Source of the DNA: Halorhabdus sp. CBA1104
Lineage (GTDB): Archaea; Halobacteriota; Halobacteria; Halobacteriales; Haloarculaceae
DNA: 64,000 nt
Direction: 5' to 3'
NCBI RefSeq assembly: GCF_009690625.1
Contig: NZ_CP033878.1
Span: 1,674,001 to 1,738,000 of the forward strand
The position numbers and the translations under genes are program-made. The notes below the pieces were generated by a model. The model saw only the letters and a program-made list of their open reading frames with translations, did no database searches and was not told where the DNA came from. Position 1 is the first letter of the stretch, and every line of letters begins with the position of its first letter. Shown piece by piece: positions 26,033-34,168 of the stretch.

Positions 26033-26889
26033 ACTTCAGCCTCCTCTTTGTCGCGAACCTCTGGATAGTGGAATACCGGGCCGTCCGTACAGACGTACAG
26101 TTCGTTGATCTGGCAGTGCCCACAGAGACCGCGACCACAGTGCATGTTGCGTTCCAGCGAGAGGTAGATGTGCTCGTCCGGGACGCCCATGTCATCCAGT
26201 TCCTGGAGCACGAACTGGTACATCACCGGCGGGCCACAAACCAGCACGTTCGTCGTCTCGACGTCGATGTCGACCTCCGGGATGATCGTCGTGATAACTC
26301 CCGTCTGACCGTCCCACTCTTGGTCCTCTGGACACTGATCGACTGTCTCCAGGTACTCCATCTCGTCACCGTCGGCCCATTCCTCGATTTCGTCCGGGTA
26401 TAGCTGCTCTGCTGGCTCTTTGCAGCCATAAACTGTCGTCAGTTCCCCAAACCGCTCGCGTTCGTCAAGCGTGTAGTTGATGATCGACCGCAGTGGTGCC
26501 AGACCGATGCCGCCGGCAATGAACAGGATGTCCTCCCTTTCGAGCACCGCGGGATCGAAGCCAGTCCCGTAAGGGCCACGAACGCCAACCGTGTCGCCTG
26601 GTTCCAAGTTGTGTATCGCCTTCGTCACGTTGCCGACAGACCGGACAGTTAGCTCGAACGGCCCTGGTTTCGTCGGCGAGGACGTGATAGAGAACGGCGC
26701 TTCGCCGACACCCGGAACCAGTAGCTGGACGAACTGCCCTGGCTGATGGCCGAGTTCTTCGCCGTCCGGGAGCTGAATCTCGTAGAGTTTGTCGTCGCCG
26801 GTGAAGGACTTGGCCCTGGTGATGAGCCCATTGACCGGCTCATATTCGTTTTCGCCGATGTCGAATTTGCCCGTCGTACTACTGTGCAT
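26029..26889 (-). CDS. hydG: Hydrogenase/sulfur reductase gamma subunit, FAD/NAD(P)-binding
   Basis: A 286-residue flavoprotein of the ferredoxin-NADP reductase family. The FAD-binding barrel holds HQPGQFVQLLVPGVGEAPFS. VRGPYGTGFDPAVLE follows, then the NAD(P)-binding part with FIAGGIGLAPLRSI near residue 130. VLVCGPPVMYQFV precedes a C-terminal [2Fe-2S] site, NMHCGRGLCGHCQINELYVC. It connects the hydrogenase to NAD(P)H. The ATG at 26889 lies 11 bases inside the end of hydB; a longer in-frame extension upstream would overlap hydB by over 200 bases and is rejected. Confidence 0.94.
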   Translation of the reverse strand: MHSSTTGKFDIGENEYEPVNGLITRAKSFTGDDKLYEIQLPDGEELGHQPGQFVQLLVPGVGEAPFSITSSPTKPGPFELTVRSVGNVTKAIHNLEPGDTVGVRGPYGTGFDPAVLEREDILFIAGGIGLAPLRSIINYTLDERERFGELTTVYGCKEPAEQLYPDEIEEWADGDEMEYLETVDQCPEDQEWDGQTGVITTIIPEVDIDVETTNVLVCGPPVMYQFVLQELDDMGVPDEHIYLSLERNMHCGRGLCGHCQINELYVCTDGPVFHYPEVRDKEEAEV

Positions 26890-27927
26890 GGGCCTGTTCC
26901 TCCTGATGAAGTTTATTATAGACGTCACATGGATCGGCAACGTCGGCGACACACCCCGAGGTGCAGCGCCCACAGCCGATACAGGCGATGTCGCCGTATC
27001 GTTCGTAAATGTACCACCCTTTCCGCATGAACCGATGGCGGTGGCGCTGGGCGACCTCCTCCCGGAAATTCTCGTCTCCAGCGACCGACGCGAAGTCTTC
27101 AAGCAGGCAGCCGTCCCACCGTCGAGTCTCGCGACCGCTGTTTTCGCCGAGATCGCGGCTCATATCCACGCTGAAGCAGTAACACGTCGGACAGACCATG
27201 TTGCAGGTGCCACAGGACAAACAGTTCTCGGAGTAGTCCTCCCAAAAGTCCATGTTATCGTAGTTTTCTTCTAAAATCGTCGGTAACAATGCCGGCGAAA
27301 ATTCGAGTTCCTTCTCGAAGAGGTCGGGGACCACTTCGTCTTCGATTCGTTCTACTTCTTGGATCTCCGCGGCGGAGGCCTTTCTGACGTCTGCCGAATT
27401 GAGGAACTCTTTGCCTTCTAGCGTCCCGATGTTGACGGCGAATCGATCCCCCAGGTCGGTCAGCATGAGATCGTACCCCGTGTCGGTCGTGGCCGTCCCC
27501 ATGCTGGCGGCGAAAGCCGTCTCGCTTGCGTCCTGCATGTTCACCCCGATGAGCAGGGAATTCTCCCGTTTTTGCCGGTATGGCTCGTCACGGAGTGTGT
27601 CGATGAAGATTTTGTCGAGTTGTTCGATTGCGAAAAGATCGTACGGATGAATGCCGACGATGACTTTGCCCTCCGGCTCGGCCTTGGCACGCATCTCGAA
27701 ATTTTCCTCGGTCTCGCGATATTCGAGAATCGTCTCACGCTGTGGCATGAGGTACTTTTTGGGGAGAGCATCGTCACGTCGTACTCGAAATCGAGATCCG
27801 CCGCCGATCGAAGCTCGTCGAAAATATATTTGTTCCCGTCGTCCTGTACGCCGACCACCTCTCGCTGCCCAGCCGAAATTGTTTCGTCTATTAACGTTTC
27901 AAAGTCCGATCGGTCGATGATTTTCAT
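26879..27927 (-). pseudogene. hydB: Hydrogenase beta subunit, 4Fe-4S protein, one frameshift
   Basis: First gene of the hydrogenase operon, about 349 residues when corrected. It starts MKIIDRSDFETLIDETISAG and reads to VTMLSPK, where the frame breaks. The second frame continues KYLMPQRETILEYRETEENF and ends after two ferredoxin-type motifs, CLSCGTCNMVCPTC near residue 235 and CIGCGRCTSGC near 325, which hold 4Fe-4S clusters that carry electrons between HydG and HydD. The break is at T5 (27756-27760, plus strand); six bases would restore one frame. Both halves are conserved and the rest of the operon is intact, so a read error is likely. Confidence 0.85.
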
Positions 27928-28022
27928 GGCCTCGTCTCCGTTCGACCGGTGTATTCGGTCTCTCGGTCAAACAGAGGTCGACTGGGGGCCTAAGAATGCC
28001 AGTGTATTCCCAGTTTATGAGA

Positions 28023-28044
28023 ATCGTTAATTATAATTTTCGAT
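28023..28044. promoter_or_regulatory. AT-rich 22-bp palindrome between hydB and the arginine decarboxylase gene
   Basis: ATCG-tt-AATTATAATT-tt-CGAT is a dyad with only the two tt pairs mismatched. It lies 96 bases before the hydB start and 73 before the divergent gene at 28117. The core could serve as a TATA element for either promoter, and the CGAT arms suggest a bound dimeric regulator. No regulator gene is adjacent. The rest of the 189-base gap shows nothing further. Confidence 0.4.
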
Positions 28045-28116
28045 AGGAGTCATTCGGGACAACGGCCTGGAGCCCGAACGAAGGACTTTAGCGTTCCCTC
28101 GGCGGATTTTCGGGAA

Positions 28117-28590
28117 ATGGGAACGATTCGGATCGTCAGCGGCACGGGCACCGGCCCGACGCCGACGGCCGCCTACGACGCCGCCTTGGCCGAAGCCGGC
28201 GTCCACAATTACAATCTGATTACGCTCTCGTCAGTGATTCCGGCGAACGCGACCATCGAGGCCGGAGTCGACGTGCCGAATCTCGGCCCGCCCGGCCAAG
28301 GACTACCCGTCGTCGAGGCCGAGGCAACGACCGACAGCGACGAGGAGGTCGCAGCGGCGATCGGCTGGACGCGTGAACCCGAGGGTCCAGGCATCTTCTA
28401 TGAAGTCTCGGGGGCCGACGAGGAGACCGTCCGAAACGACGTCCACGCGGGCCTCGAAGCCGGTCGCGGCCTCCGAGAGTGGTCGTTTGGCGAGGAGAAT
28501 CTCGTCATCGAAACGACAGACGCGACCGAGGAAGAATACGCGACTGCGATTGTCCTCGCCGTGTACGGGCAGAGCCACGCGCTCGTCTGA
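28117..28590 (+). CDS. pdaD: Pyruvoyl-dependent arginine decarboxylase
   Basis: A 157-residue proenzyme that converts arginine to agmatine, the first step towards agmatine-modified tRNA-Ile2 and polyamines in archaea. Self-cleavage is expected at the Ser38-Ser39 bond in ITLSSVIPANATIE, giving a small beta chain and an alpha chain with an N-terminal pyruvoyl group. TGTGPTPTAAYDAALAEAG at the N-terminus, GLPVVEAEATT and EGPGIFYEVSG are family segments. The length is normal. Monocistronic; divergent from the hydrogenase operon without an evident functional link. Confidence 0.92.
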   Translation: MGTIRIVSGTGTGPTPTAAYDAALAEAGVHNYNLITLSSVIPANATIEAGVDVPNLGPPGQGLPVVEAEATTDSDEEVAAAIGWTREPEGPGIFYEVSGADEETVRNDVHAGLEAGRGLREWSFGEENLVIETTDATEEEYATAIVLAVYGQSHALV

Positions 28591-28649
28591 GCGACTCACT
28601 GCCGGCAGTGCGTGACAGCCAACAGAGAGGATTGGCCGCAGCCGGCGGG

Positions 28650-28656
28650 TTTATAC
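28650..28656 (+). promoter_or_regulatory. TATA element of the DUF5811 gene
   Basis: TTTATAC lies 31-37 bases before the ATG at 28687, the spacing expected when transcription begins at or just before the start codon. It supports that ATG over an in-frame upstream start at 28612, which lies before the box. Confidence 0.5.
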
Positions 28657-28686
28657 GTTCCAGTGGCCTACGATCACCAACAGTTC

Positions 28687-29043
28687 ATGTATGGAAATAC
28701 GTCGTTCTCGGGCACGTCCGGGACTGTAGTCGAGCTGTCGCCGGAAGACCGGCGCGCGATCCGAAGTGACCTCTCGCGCGTCGCCGCCAAGACCCGCGAC
28801 CTCTTGCCCGGCGAGTACGCCGTCGGCGCGGAGCTGACGACCAGTTCCGAGGGGCCAGAAGCGATGGTCGCCGTCCAGCCGCCGGTCGGCTCGCCCGTCA
28901 GTGCTGGCTATCGGCCCGAATCCGAGACGGATCTACGGATCGACGACGAAGAGTGTTCGGAGCTCGCCCGCGGGCTCGCGGCCAGTGCCGCCCTGCAGGT
29001 CAAACAGGCGATGGGCGACGCGAGCGCAGCACCCGCACAATAA
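28687..29043 (+). CDS. DUF5811 family protein
   Basis: A 118-residue haloarchaeal protein starting MYGNTSFSGTSGTVVELSPE. Conserved-looking segments are LLPGEYAVGAELTTSSEGPE, AMVAVQPPVGSPVSAGYRPE and ARGLAASAALQVKQAMGD. It is soluble and acidic, without metal or catalytic motifs; the function is unknown. The family name is from memory of similar haloarchaeal proteins. Downstream, 24 bases separate its stop from the infB fragment on the other strand. Confidence 0.72.
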   Translation: MYGNTSFSGTSGTVVELSPEDRRAIRSDLSRVAAKTRDLLPGEYAVGAELTTSSEGPEAMVAVQPPVGSPVSAGYRPESETDLRIDDEECSELARGLAASAALQVKQAMGDASAAPAQ

Positions 29044-29067
29044 GAACTTCTGCGAACAACGGTTTCG

Positions 29068-29130
29068 TTACTTGCCCCAGAAGGGGACCTTGTTCCGCCG
29101 CTTGTCCAGATACATCGACAGCGCCTCGCG
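29068..29130 (-). pseudogene. Detached copy of the infB (aIF5B) 3' end
   Basis: Read on the minus strand, this gives [21 protein letters not shown] plus TAA, nearly the last 20 residues of the intact initiation factor at 30308-32128, whose tail is [20 protein letters not shown]. At DNA level 29071-29130 matches 30311-30370 at 53 of 60 positions, in the same orientation. No upstream part of the gene is present: the match ends about 10 bases before the stop of the next gene. It is therefore a scar, not a gene, and forms a direct repeat flanking the module between 29131 and 30307. Confidence 0.8.
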
Positions 29131-29141
29131 CTTGCCGCCCC

Positions 29142-29762
29142 TTAATCCAGCCGAGGAAGATCTCCTCGCCGCTCACGATGCATGATCTCCCCCACGAATC
29201 GCCGAAGCATGGCCACGAGTTCGTCCTCGCTCTCGTAGGTCGCAACTCGTAGATCCCACCGGACCGACGCCGACCGGATCATCGCACTCGTCACGTCGTC
29301 CTCGTGAACGAAGATCACTCGCTCGCCGTGCGTTTCGGCGACGTTCTCAAGGACGCTCCCAGCTTCTTCGCCGACACCGAAATTGTGGCCAAGGAACGGA
29401 ACCACGAACACCGTCGCATTGCTACGCCGGGTATATTCGATACTCTGTGTCACCGCATCCACGTCCTCGGTATCGATGTCTGCGTCGATGGCGAGAAACG
29501 CATTCACGCCCGGATCCGCCCGGAGTTTCCCTTGCACGCGTCGGAGAAGTGCCTGGGCTTCGTCGATGTCGTCCTTGTTACGAAAGAGGCGGCGCAAAGG
29601 ACCAGGAAGGTCGTCGATGTCAATGTCCCGCCGTTCTTCCTCGCTGAGGACGTAATTGAGGTTGAACTACTTGTACGGCCCCATCAGGTAGAAGAGAAAG
29701 CGATCGTACGTTACGTCCCCGAGTCGATCGGTGAGCAGTTCGCGCGTGATCTTTGCAGTCAT
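29142..29762 (-). pseudogene. DUF7509-like haloarchaeal protein with in-frame amber codon
   Basis: 206 codons in one frame from ATG 29762 (MTAKITRELLTDRLGDVTYD) to TAA 29142, interrupted once by TAG at 29669-29667, codon 32. The context is YLMGPYK, TAG, FNLNYVLSEEE; relatives as I remember them have Ser here, and TCG to TAG is one change. The remainder (RVQGKLRADPGVNAFLAIDA, TQSIEYTRRSNATVFVVPFL, GHNFGVGEEAGSVLENVAE) is undamaged and uses normal high-GC codons, so the stop is recent, erroneous or read through. The function is unknown. It is divergent from the HTH gene at 29862. Confidence 0.7.
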
Positions 29763-29861
29763 GACTGCCTTTGTTCGCGGGCAAATATTTAAAGAACAGT
29801 ATTTTTGAGAGATGCTGGCTCGACAACGACTAAGCGTCTCCCGGTCGTAGTACGAGTTACA

Positions 29862-30272
29862 ATGGCAACGGATCAGACGCGGACGGCCGGCAGTGATGTC
29901 CCGGACGATCCGGGGGACCTGCTGCCCGAGGACAGCGTCCTCACGCTCGAGGAGTACCTCGACATGCACGCCACCGTCGGCCACCGCACGCGCTACGAGA
30001 TCCTCTATCGGCTCGTTCACGGCGGCGAGATGAGCCCAAAAGAACTCGAATCGGCGCTCGATGTCGACGACAGTACGCTCCATTACCACCTCAACGAACT
30101 CCTCGACGTCGGCCTCGTCGAGAAACGACAGCGTACCGAACGAGGCCAGGACGGACTGTACACGTACTACCGGGCGACCGTCTTCGGCGAGGTAACGCTC
30201 ACTGACGGCGTTGAGTCGTTAATCCGCGGCGAAGGGGAGTTCGACGCGATGTACGACAGTTCGAGCCGCTAA
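29862..30272 (+). CDS. ArsR-like winged-helix transcriptional regulator
   Basis: A 136-residue DNA-binding protein. After an acidic 35-residue leader comes a winged helix: GHRTRYEILYRLVHGGEMSP, KELESALDVDDSTLHYHLNE (recognition helix) and LLDVGLVEKRQRTE, with a YRATVFGE wing and C-terminal dimerisation tail. No cysteine pair for metal sensing is seen. The ATG at 29862 is preferred to an upstream start at 29805. It is divergent from the DUF7509-like gene, which may be its target. Both lie between the two infB 3'-end copies. Confidence 0.85.
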   Translation: MATDQTRTAGSDVPDDPGDLLPEDSVLTLEEYLDMHATVGHRTRYEILYRLVHGGEMSPKELESALDVDDSTLHYHLNELLDVGLVEKRQRTERGQDGLYTYYRATVFGEVTLTDGVESLIRGEGEFDAMYDSSSR

Positions 30273-30307
30273 TCGTTCCGGTCGTCCGGAAACGCCGGTC
30301 GAAACAC

Positions 30308-32128
30308 CTACTTCCCCCAGAACGGATCCTTGTTCCGTCGCTTGTCCAGATACATCGACAGCGCTTCACGCTCGTCGGCGGTGATCTCCTCGGTCAGCTC
30401 CTGTTCTAAGATCTTGGCGTGTTTTTCGGGCAGTTCGATCCAGAGTTCGTCACCCTCCTCGATGTCCCGGCCGACCGTCGGGCCGTCGATCGAGACGGCG
30501 ACGCGCTCGCCCGCTCGGGACTGATCGACGTCCTCGCCCTCGTCCTGGATGCCCTTCAACTGGCCGACGCGCTCCGGTTCAGCGCCGTCGAAGCGAACGA
30601 CGTTGCTGTTGCGGACGACGGTCCCCGAAAGCACTTCGACGCCGACGACCGCGGGGTCAGATTGGCGGAACGTATGGTCATCGAGGATGTGAAACCGCGC
30701 CGGCCGGGTGATGTTGTCCAAGATCTGCTCCTGTTGGGACTCCTCGATGGCTGCGACGTGATCCTGGTAGTCCTCTACCAGCTGGTAGATGACGTCGTGC
30801 TGGAAAATCTGGACATCCTCTTGTTCGGCCAGCGTCCGGGCGTCCTCTAAGATGTCGGTCCCAAAGGCCAGTATCGCCCGGTTGATCGGCTCGCCGGCCG
30901 TCTCGGCGACGCGAACGTCACGGGGCGCGACATCGCCGACGTCCGCGCGCATGATCGGAATTTCCTCCTCTTCGAGCGTCCCGGAGATGGCTTCTAGACT
31001 GCCGAGCGTATCGGCCTTGACGACGACGCCTTCCTCCTCGGTCGACACTTCGATCTCCGCGAGTTCGGCCTCGACCTCGGCGATAACTTCCTCGACGGGC
31101 CGATCACGCACGACACGGATCGGGGCGCCAGCCATCGCGTCGTCCAGATCGGGCGCGGCGATTTTCACCCCGGCGGCTGCCGCGACCGAATCGACCTTCT
31201 CGAACTCTTTTTCGGTGCGAATTTCGGCCAGTGGGCGTGGCTGGAGGAGCGCCCGGACGTCGGTAACGATCGGTTCCTCCAGCCCGCCGACGACGATCTG
31301 ATCGTCGGCGCTGACGGTGCCGTCGTAGATGACGGCATCGACAGTCGTCCCGAACCCGCGTTCGTCGGTCACTTCGAGCACGGTGCCGGCACCCGACCCC
31401 GCGACATCGATGGCCATCTCTTCTTTGAGATAGCGCTGGGAGAGGCCCATCAATACGGTCAGCAGGTCCGGGACGCCTTCGCCAGTCAGTGCCGACAGCG
31501 GAACGACGCCGATGTTGTTCTGGAAGTTCTGGACCCGCCAGTAGAAGTCCGCAGAGAAGCCCTCGTCGCTCAACTGGCCGATAAGTTCGTACAGGCGCTC
31601 GTCTAGGTCGGACTGGACGCGATCGGCCTGGTGCTCTTTGGTCACTTGAATCGGCTGCTCGTCGTTGGGATTCCAGCCCGGGATCGTGTCGACCTTGTTG
31701 GCGGCGACGACGAACGGCGTCTGGGTCCGTTTGAGAATATCCAGGGCCTCTTCGGTCTGTGGCTGGAAGCCGTCGGTCACGTCGACGACGACGATTGCGA
31801 TATCGGCGAGTGCGCCACCACGAGACCGGAGCGTCGAAAAGGAGTGATGGCCCGGCGTATCGATGAAAAGAAGGCCGGGGAGGTCGAAATCGGCTGGATC
31901 GACGAGATCACCGGCCATCTTGCCGATTACGTCGAGTGGGACAGCGGTCGAACCGATGTGCTGGGTGATCGCGCCAGCTTCACCTTCGGTGACGGCCGAG
32001 CCACGAATCGTGTCCAGCAGCGTCGTCTTGCCGTGGTCGACGTGGCCCAACACGGCGACGATGGGGGTTCGAAGCGATTGGACGTCTTCAGCAGGGGTCG
32101 TCTCGGCGTCGGGATCTGAGTCGGACAT
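30308..32128 (-). CDS. infB: Translation initiation factor IF-2 (aIF5B)
   Basis: GTPase promoting ribosomal subunit joining, 606 residues, normal for archaea. G1 is [14 protein letters not shown] near residue 25, G3 is [10 protein letters not shown] near 91, and G4 is [13 protein letters not shown] near 143. Domain II contains [20 protein letters not shown]. Later domains include [19 protein letters not shown] and the C-terminal barrel with [20 protein letters not shown]. The last helix, [20 protein letters not shown], is the one duplicated at 29068. Start at ATG 32128 ([15 protein letters not shown]). Divergent from the PRC-nob1 pair. Confidence 0.97.
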   Translation of the reverse strand: MSDSDPDAETTPAEDVQSLRTPIVAVLGHVDHGKTTLLDTIRGSAVTEGEAGAITQHIGSTAVPLDVIGKMAGDLVDPADFDLPGLLFIDTPGHHSFSTLRSRGGALADIAIVVVDVTDGFQPQTEEALDILKRTQTPFVVAANKVDTIPGWNPNDEQPIQVTKEHQADRVQSDLDERLYELIGQLSDEGFSADFYWRVQNFQNNIGVVPLSALTGEGVPDLLTVLMGLSQRYLKEEMAIDVAGSGAGTVLEVTDERGFGTTVDAVIYDGTVSADDQIVVGGLEEPIVTDVRALLQPRPLAEIRTEKEFEKVDSVAAAAGVKIAAPDLDDAMAGAPIRVVRDRPVEEVIAEVEAELAEIEVSTEEEGVVVKADTLGSLEAISGTLEEEEIPIMRADVGDVAPRDVRVAETAGEPINRAILAFGTDILEDARTLAEQEDVQIFQHDVIYQLVEDYQDHVAAIEESQQEQILDNITRPARFHILDDHTFRQSDPAVVGVEVLSGTVVRNSNVVRFDGAEPERVGQLKGIQDEGEDVDQSRAGERVAVSIDGPTVGRDIEEGDELWIELPEKHAKILEQELTEEITADEREALSMYLDKRRNKDPFWGK

Positions 32129-32221
32129 GAGTACCACCAGAAACGGATCGTTAGTACCTGGGAGCCGTGCGCGGTAGTTAAGTGCATCGTCCTGTTGCGG
32201 GCGTCAGACGGCCCCGTGGCG

Positions 32222-32228
32222 TTTATGT
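32222..32228 (+). promoter_or_regulatory. TATA element of the PRC-nob1 operon
   Basis: TTTATGT lies 24-30 bases before the ATG at 32252, the spacing of a leaderless haloarchaeal transcript. The gene it serves continues directly into nob1 without a gap. Confidence 0.5.
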
Positions 32229-32251
32229 AACAGGACCGGGTACACGGCGGT

Positions 32252-32491
32252 ATGGCAGAAATACTCGCCGAGAACCTCTCCGGGAAGGCCGTCATGGGGT
32301 CCGACGGAGCGGAACTTGGCATGCTGTACAACATCACGATGGACATCGAGTCGGGACGGCTCGTCGATCTCGTCATCGAGCCCGACGAGAGTCTCGGCGA
32401 CACGAGCTTCGATATGGACGACGCGGGCCGGTTACACGTCCCCGTCGGTCGCGTACAGGCCGTCAAAGACCGTATGATTATCCAGCGTTAA
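32252..32491 (+). CDS. PRC-barrel domain protein
   Basis: A 79-residue single-domain PRC barrel. The characteristic pattern is LSGKAVMGSDGAELGMLYNI, MDIESGRLVDLVIEP and HVPVGRVQAVKDRMII. PRC barrels are found in RimM and in photosynthetic reaction centre subunit H, and stand-alone archaeal versions are tied to RNA metabolism or cell division. Its stop codon is followed immediately by the nob1 ATG, so a role beside rRNA maturation is plausible here. Confidence 0.9.
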   Translation: MAEILAENLSGKAVMGSDGAELGMLYNITMDIESGRLVDLVIEPDESLGDTSFDMDDAGRLHVPVGRVQAVKDRMIIQR

Positions 32492-32956
32492 ATGAACGTT
32501 CTCGACGCGTCTGCCTTTATCAACGAGTATCACACCGACGAGCGAGTCGCGACGATCCCGCTCGTCCGCGAGGAACTCGAAGACGAGAGCGCCTATCGCT
32601 TCGACGCCCTCGAAGGATCAGGGATGCACTTACACATCCCCGACGAGGAGACTGTCGAGCAGATCCAACGGGCTGCCGACGAGACCGGCGACCTCGAAGA
32701 GCTATCCAGGACGGACACCAGGCTCGTCGCAGCTGCGTTCGAACTCGACGGGCAACTGGTCACCGACGACTACGCGATGCAAAACGTCGCCGAGAAGTTG
32801 GAGATCGGTGTCGAGGTGATCGCCCGGGACGGCATCGAGGAACAACGCGAGTGGCACTTCCAGTGTCAGGGCTGTGGCCGGGAGTTCGACGAGCAACACG
32901 AGCGCTGTCCGATCTGTGGCAGCCCCCTCTCACGGAAGAACCCCTCAAGCGCCTAG
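32492..32956 (+). CDS. nob1: rRNA maturation endonuclease Nob1
   Basis: A 154-residue PIN-domain nuclease expected to cleave the 3' end of pre-16S rRNA. The PIN acids are in MNVLDASAFINEYHTDERVA (Asp5), LSRTDTRLVAAAFEL and LVTDDYAMQNVA. A C-terminal zinc ribbon has CQGCGREFDEQHERCPICGS. The length and layout match archaeal Nob1. The start abuts the PRC gene. The stop codon TAG shares the palindrome CTAG (32953-32956) with the stop of the convergent small gene. Confidence 0.94.
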   Translation: MNVLDASAFINEYHTDERVATIPLVREELEDESAYRFDALEGSGMHLHIPDEETVEQIQRAADETGDLEELSRTDTRLVAAAFELDGQLVTDDYAMQNVAEKLEIGVEVIARDGIEEQREWHFQCQGCGREFDEQHERCPICGSPLSRKNPSSA

Positions 32957-33141
32957 ACGCTCGTCTCGTCGCTCTCGGCCGGCCGCGAGCCGTCTGGCTC
33001 TTCTCCGACCGCGACCGCCTCGAGGCCGAGACCGAGTAACTGCCGGAGGACGGCCTCCTCAGTCAACTCGTTTTCTCGGGCCAACGCTTCGACTTCACGC
33101 GCCCGCGCGTCGTCCAACACAACTGAGAACCGAGTCGGCAT
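32953..33141 (-). CDS. Small ribbon-helix-helix-like protein
   Basis: A 62-residue protein starting MPTRFSVVLDDARAREVEAL followed by ARENELTEEAVLRQLLGLGL. The short N-terminal strand with two helices fits a CopG/Arc ribbon-helix-helix DNA-binding domain. The C-terminal 17 residues are acidic and disordered. It has its own TATA-like AGTATAAATCC at about 33162-33172. Its stop overlaps that of nob1 by 4 bases in tail-to-tail orientation. No toxin partner is adjacent. The target is unknown. Confidence 0.7.
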   Translation of the reverse strand: MPTRFSVVLDDARAREVEALARENELTEEAVLRQLLGLGLEAVAVGEEPDGSRPAESDETSV

Positions 33142-33278
33142 ACGTCGTGGTAGTCGTTAGCACAGTATAAATCCTCGTCAGACTTCCGTCGGACGACGGA
33201 GAGTCGGCACACGACCAGGCGAGTCAGTGACAGAGGCTGGGTGACGACCACGGTCCAGACGAGAGCTACCACTCGGCA

Positions 33279-34052
33279 TCACGGGAGAGAGACGAGTCCA
33301 GTCGTCGAAATATCGCTCGTGTAGACGAGGTATTGGCCCAGAAACTGGAACGCGTTGAACGCCCCGTGAACGAGAATCGGGACCACGAGATTGTGGGTCC
33401 GCCGGTAACTTTCCCCCAACACGAGGGCTAAGACGAACAGAATCGGCAGTGTCGTCACCAGCGGCGCGAGCCCGCTGGTGAGATACGCCGGAACGTGGAC
33501 CAACGCGAAAATGGCGCTGGCGATGAGCACAGCGTGCAGCCGGGTAAAACGGGGATACAGTGACTTCTGGACGATATTCCGGTAAAAGATCTCTTCGGCT
33601 GGCGCGATCACCAGAAACGAAAGTGGGACGAGCATCAAGAAAATCTCGGGACTGTTGTTCTCACTGACAGTCTGGATGACGCTGTGGTCGGCCGTCGAGA
33701 TATCGAGCGATTGAATGACGAGATTAATGACCATCAGCCCGCCCAGGAGAACGAAGAATCCGAGCAGGCTGTACCCGAGATCGCGCGGGCTCGGGAGCGA
33801 AACGTCAAGGAACGACAGATCGAGGTCGTGACGCCACAGATAGATCCCGGCCAGCACGACAAATCCGATACCACTCCCGATCGTTATCGCGGCGTACTCG
33901 TGTGTAGGCGTCACTGGGTCGATCACGAGCAACAGCGGTGAGGCAAACAGGAGTGCCAGCAGCTGGCTGCCAAACAGCCCGATCAGGGCCCAGAATCCGG
34001 CTCGAAGGACAAGCGACAGACGCTGCCGATCGGTCTCGTCGATCGCGACCAT
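33279..34052 (-). CDS. CPBP family intramembrane glutamic endopeptidase
   Basis: A 257-residue polytopic membrane protein with about eight hydrophobic segments. CPBP (Rce1/Abi-like) motifs are present in order: the paired glutamates and Arg in APAEEIFYRNIVQ, FALVHVPAYL, and LVHGAFNAFQFLG. It probably cleaves a membrane-associated substrate; the substrate is unknown. ATG 34052 is preferred to a TTG nine codons earlier. It is divergent from the membrane protein at 34169. The 137-base gap downstream (33142-33278) holds the promoter of the ribbon-helix-helix gene and nothing else evident. Confidence 0.87.
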   Translation of the reverse strand: MVAIDETDRQRLSLVLRAGFWALIGLFGSQLLALLFASPLLLVIDPVTPTHEYAAITIGSGIGFVVLAGIYLWRHDLDLSFLDVSLPSPRDLGYSLLGFFVLLGGLMVINLVIQSLDISTADHSVIQTVSENNSPEIFLMLVPLSFLVIAPAEEIFYRNIVQKSLYPRFTRLHAVLIASAIFALVHVPAYLTSGLAPLVTTLPILFVLALVLGESYRRTHNLVVPILVHGAFNAFQFLGQYLVYTSDISTTGLVSLP

Positions 34053-34168
34053 GAACGCATTGAGGGCCGGCAGCGTCAAAGGGGCTGCGTTCCCTGCGGT
34101 AGCGGCCGGGACTCGAACGGGTGTCCGGAATCGGGGCGTTTATTCGATGACGCTCGGTACGAACACTC

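Noticed and set aside
26890-27102. Longer N-terminus for the hydrogenase gamma subunit
   Set aside because: The extension lies entirely within hydB coding sequence and resembles no flavoprotein; the ATG at 26889 fits the operon spacing.
29667-29669. Pyrrolysine or other recoding at the DUF7509-like amber codon
   Set aside because: No pyl genes, suppressor tRNA or recoding structure is visible here, and the expected residue is an ordinary Ser; a point change explains it.
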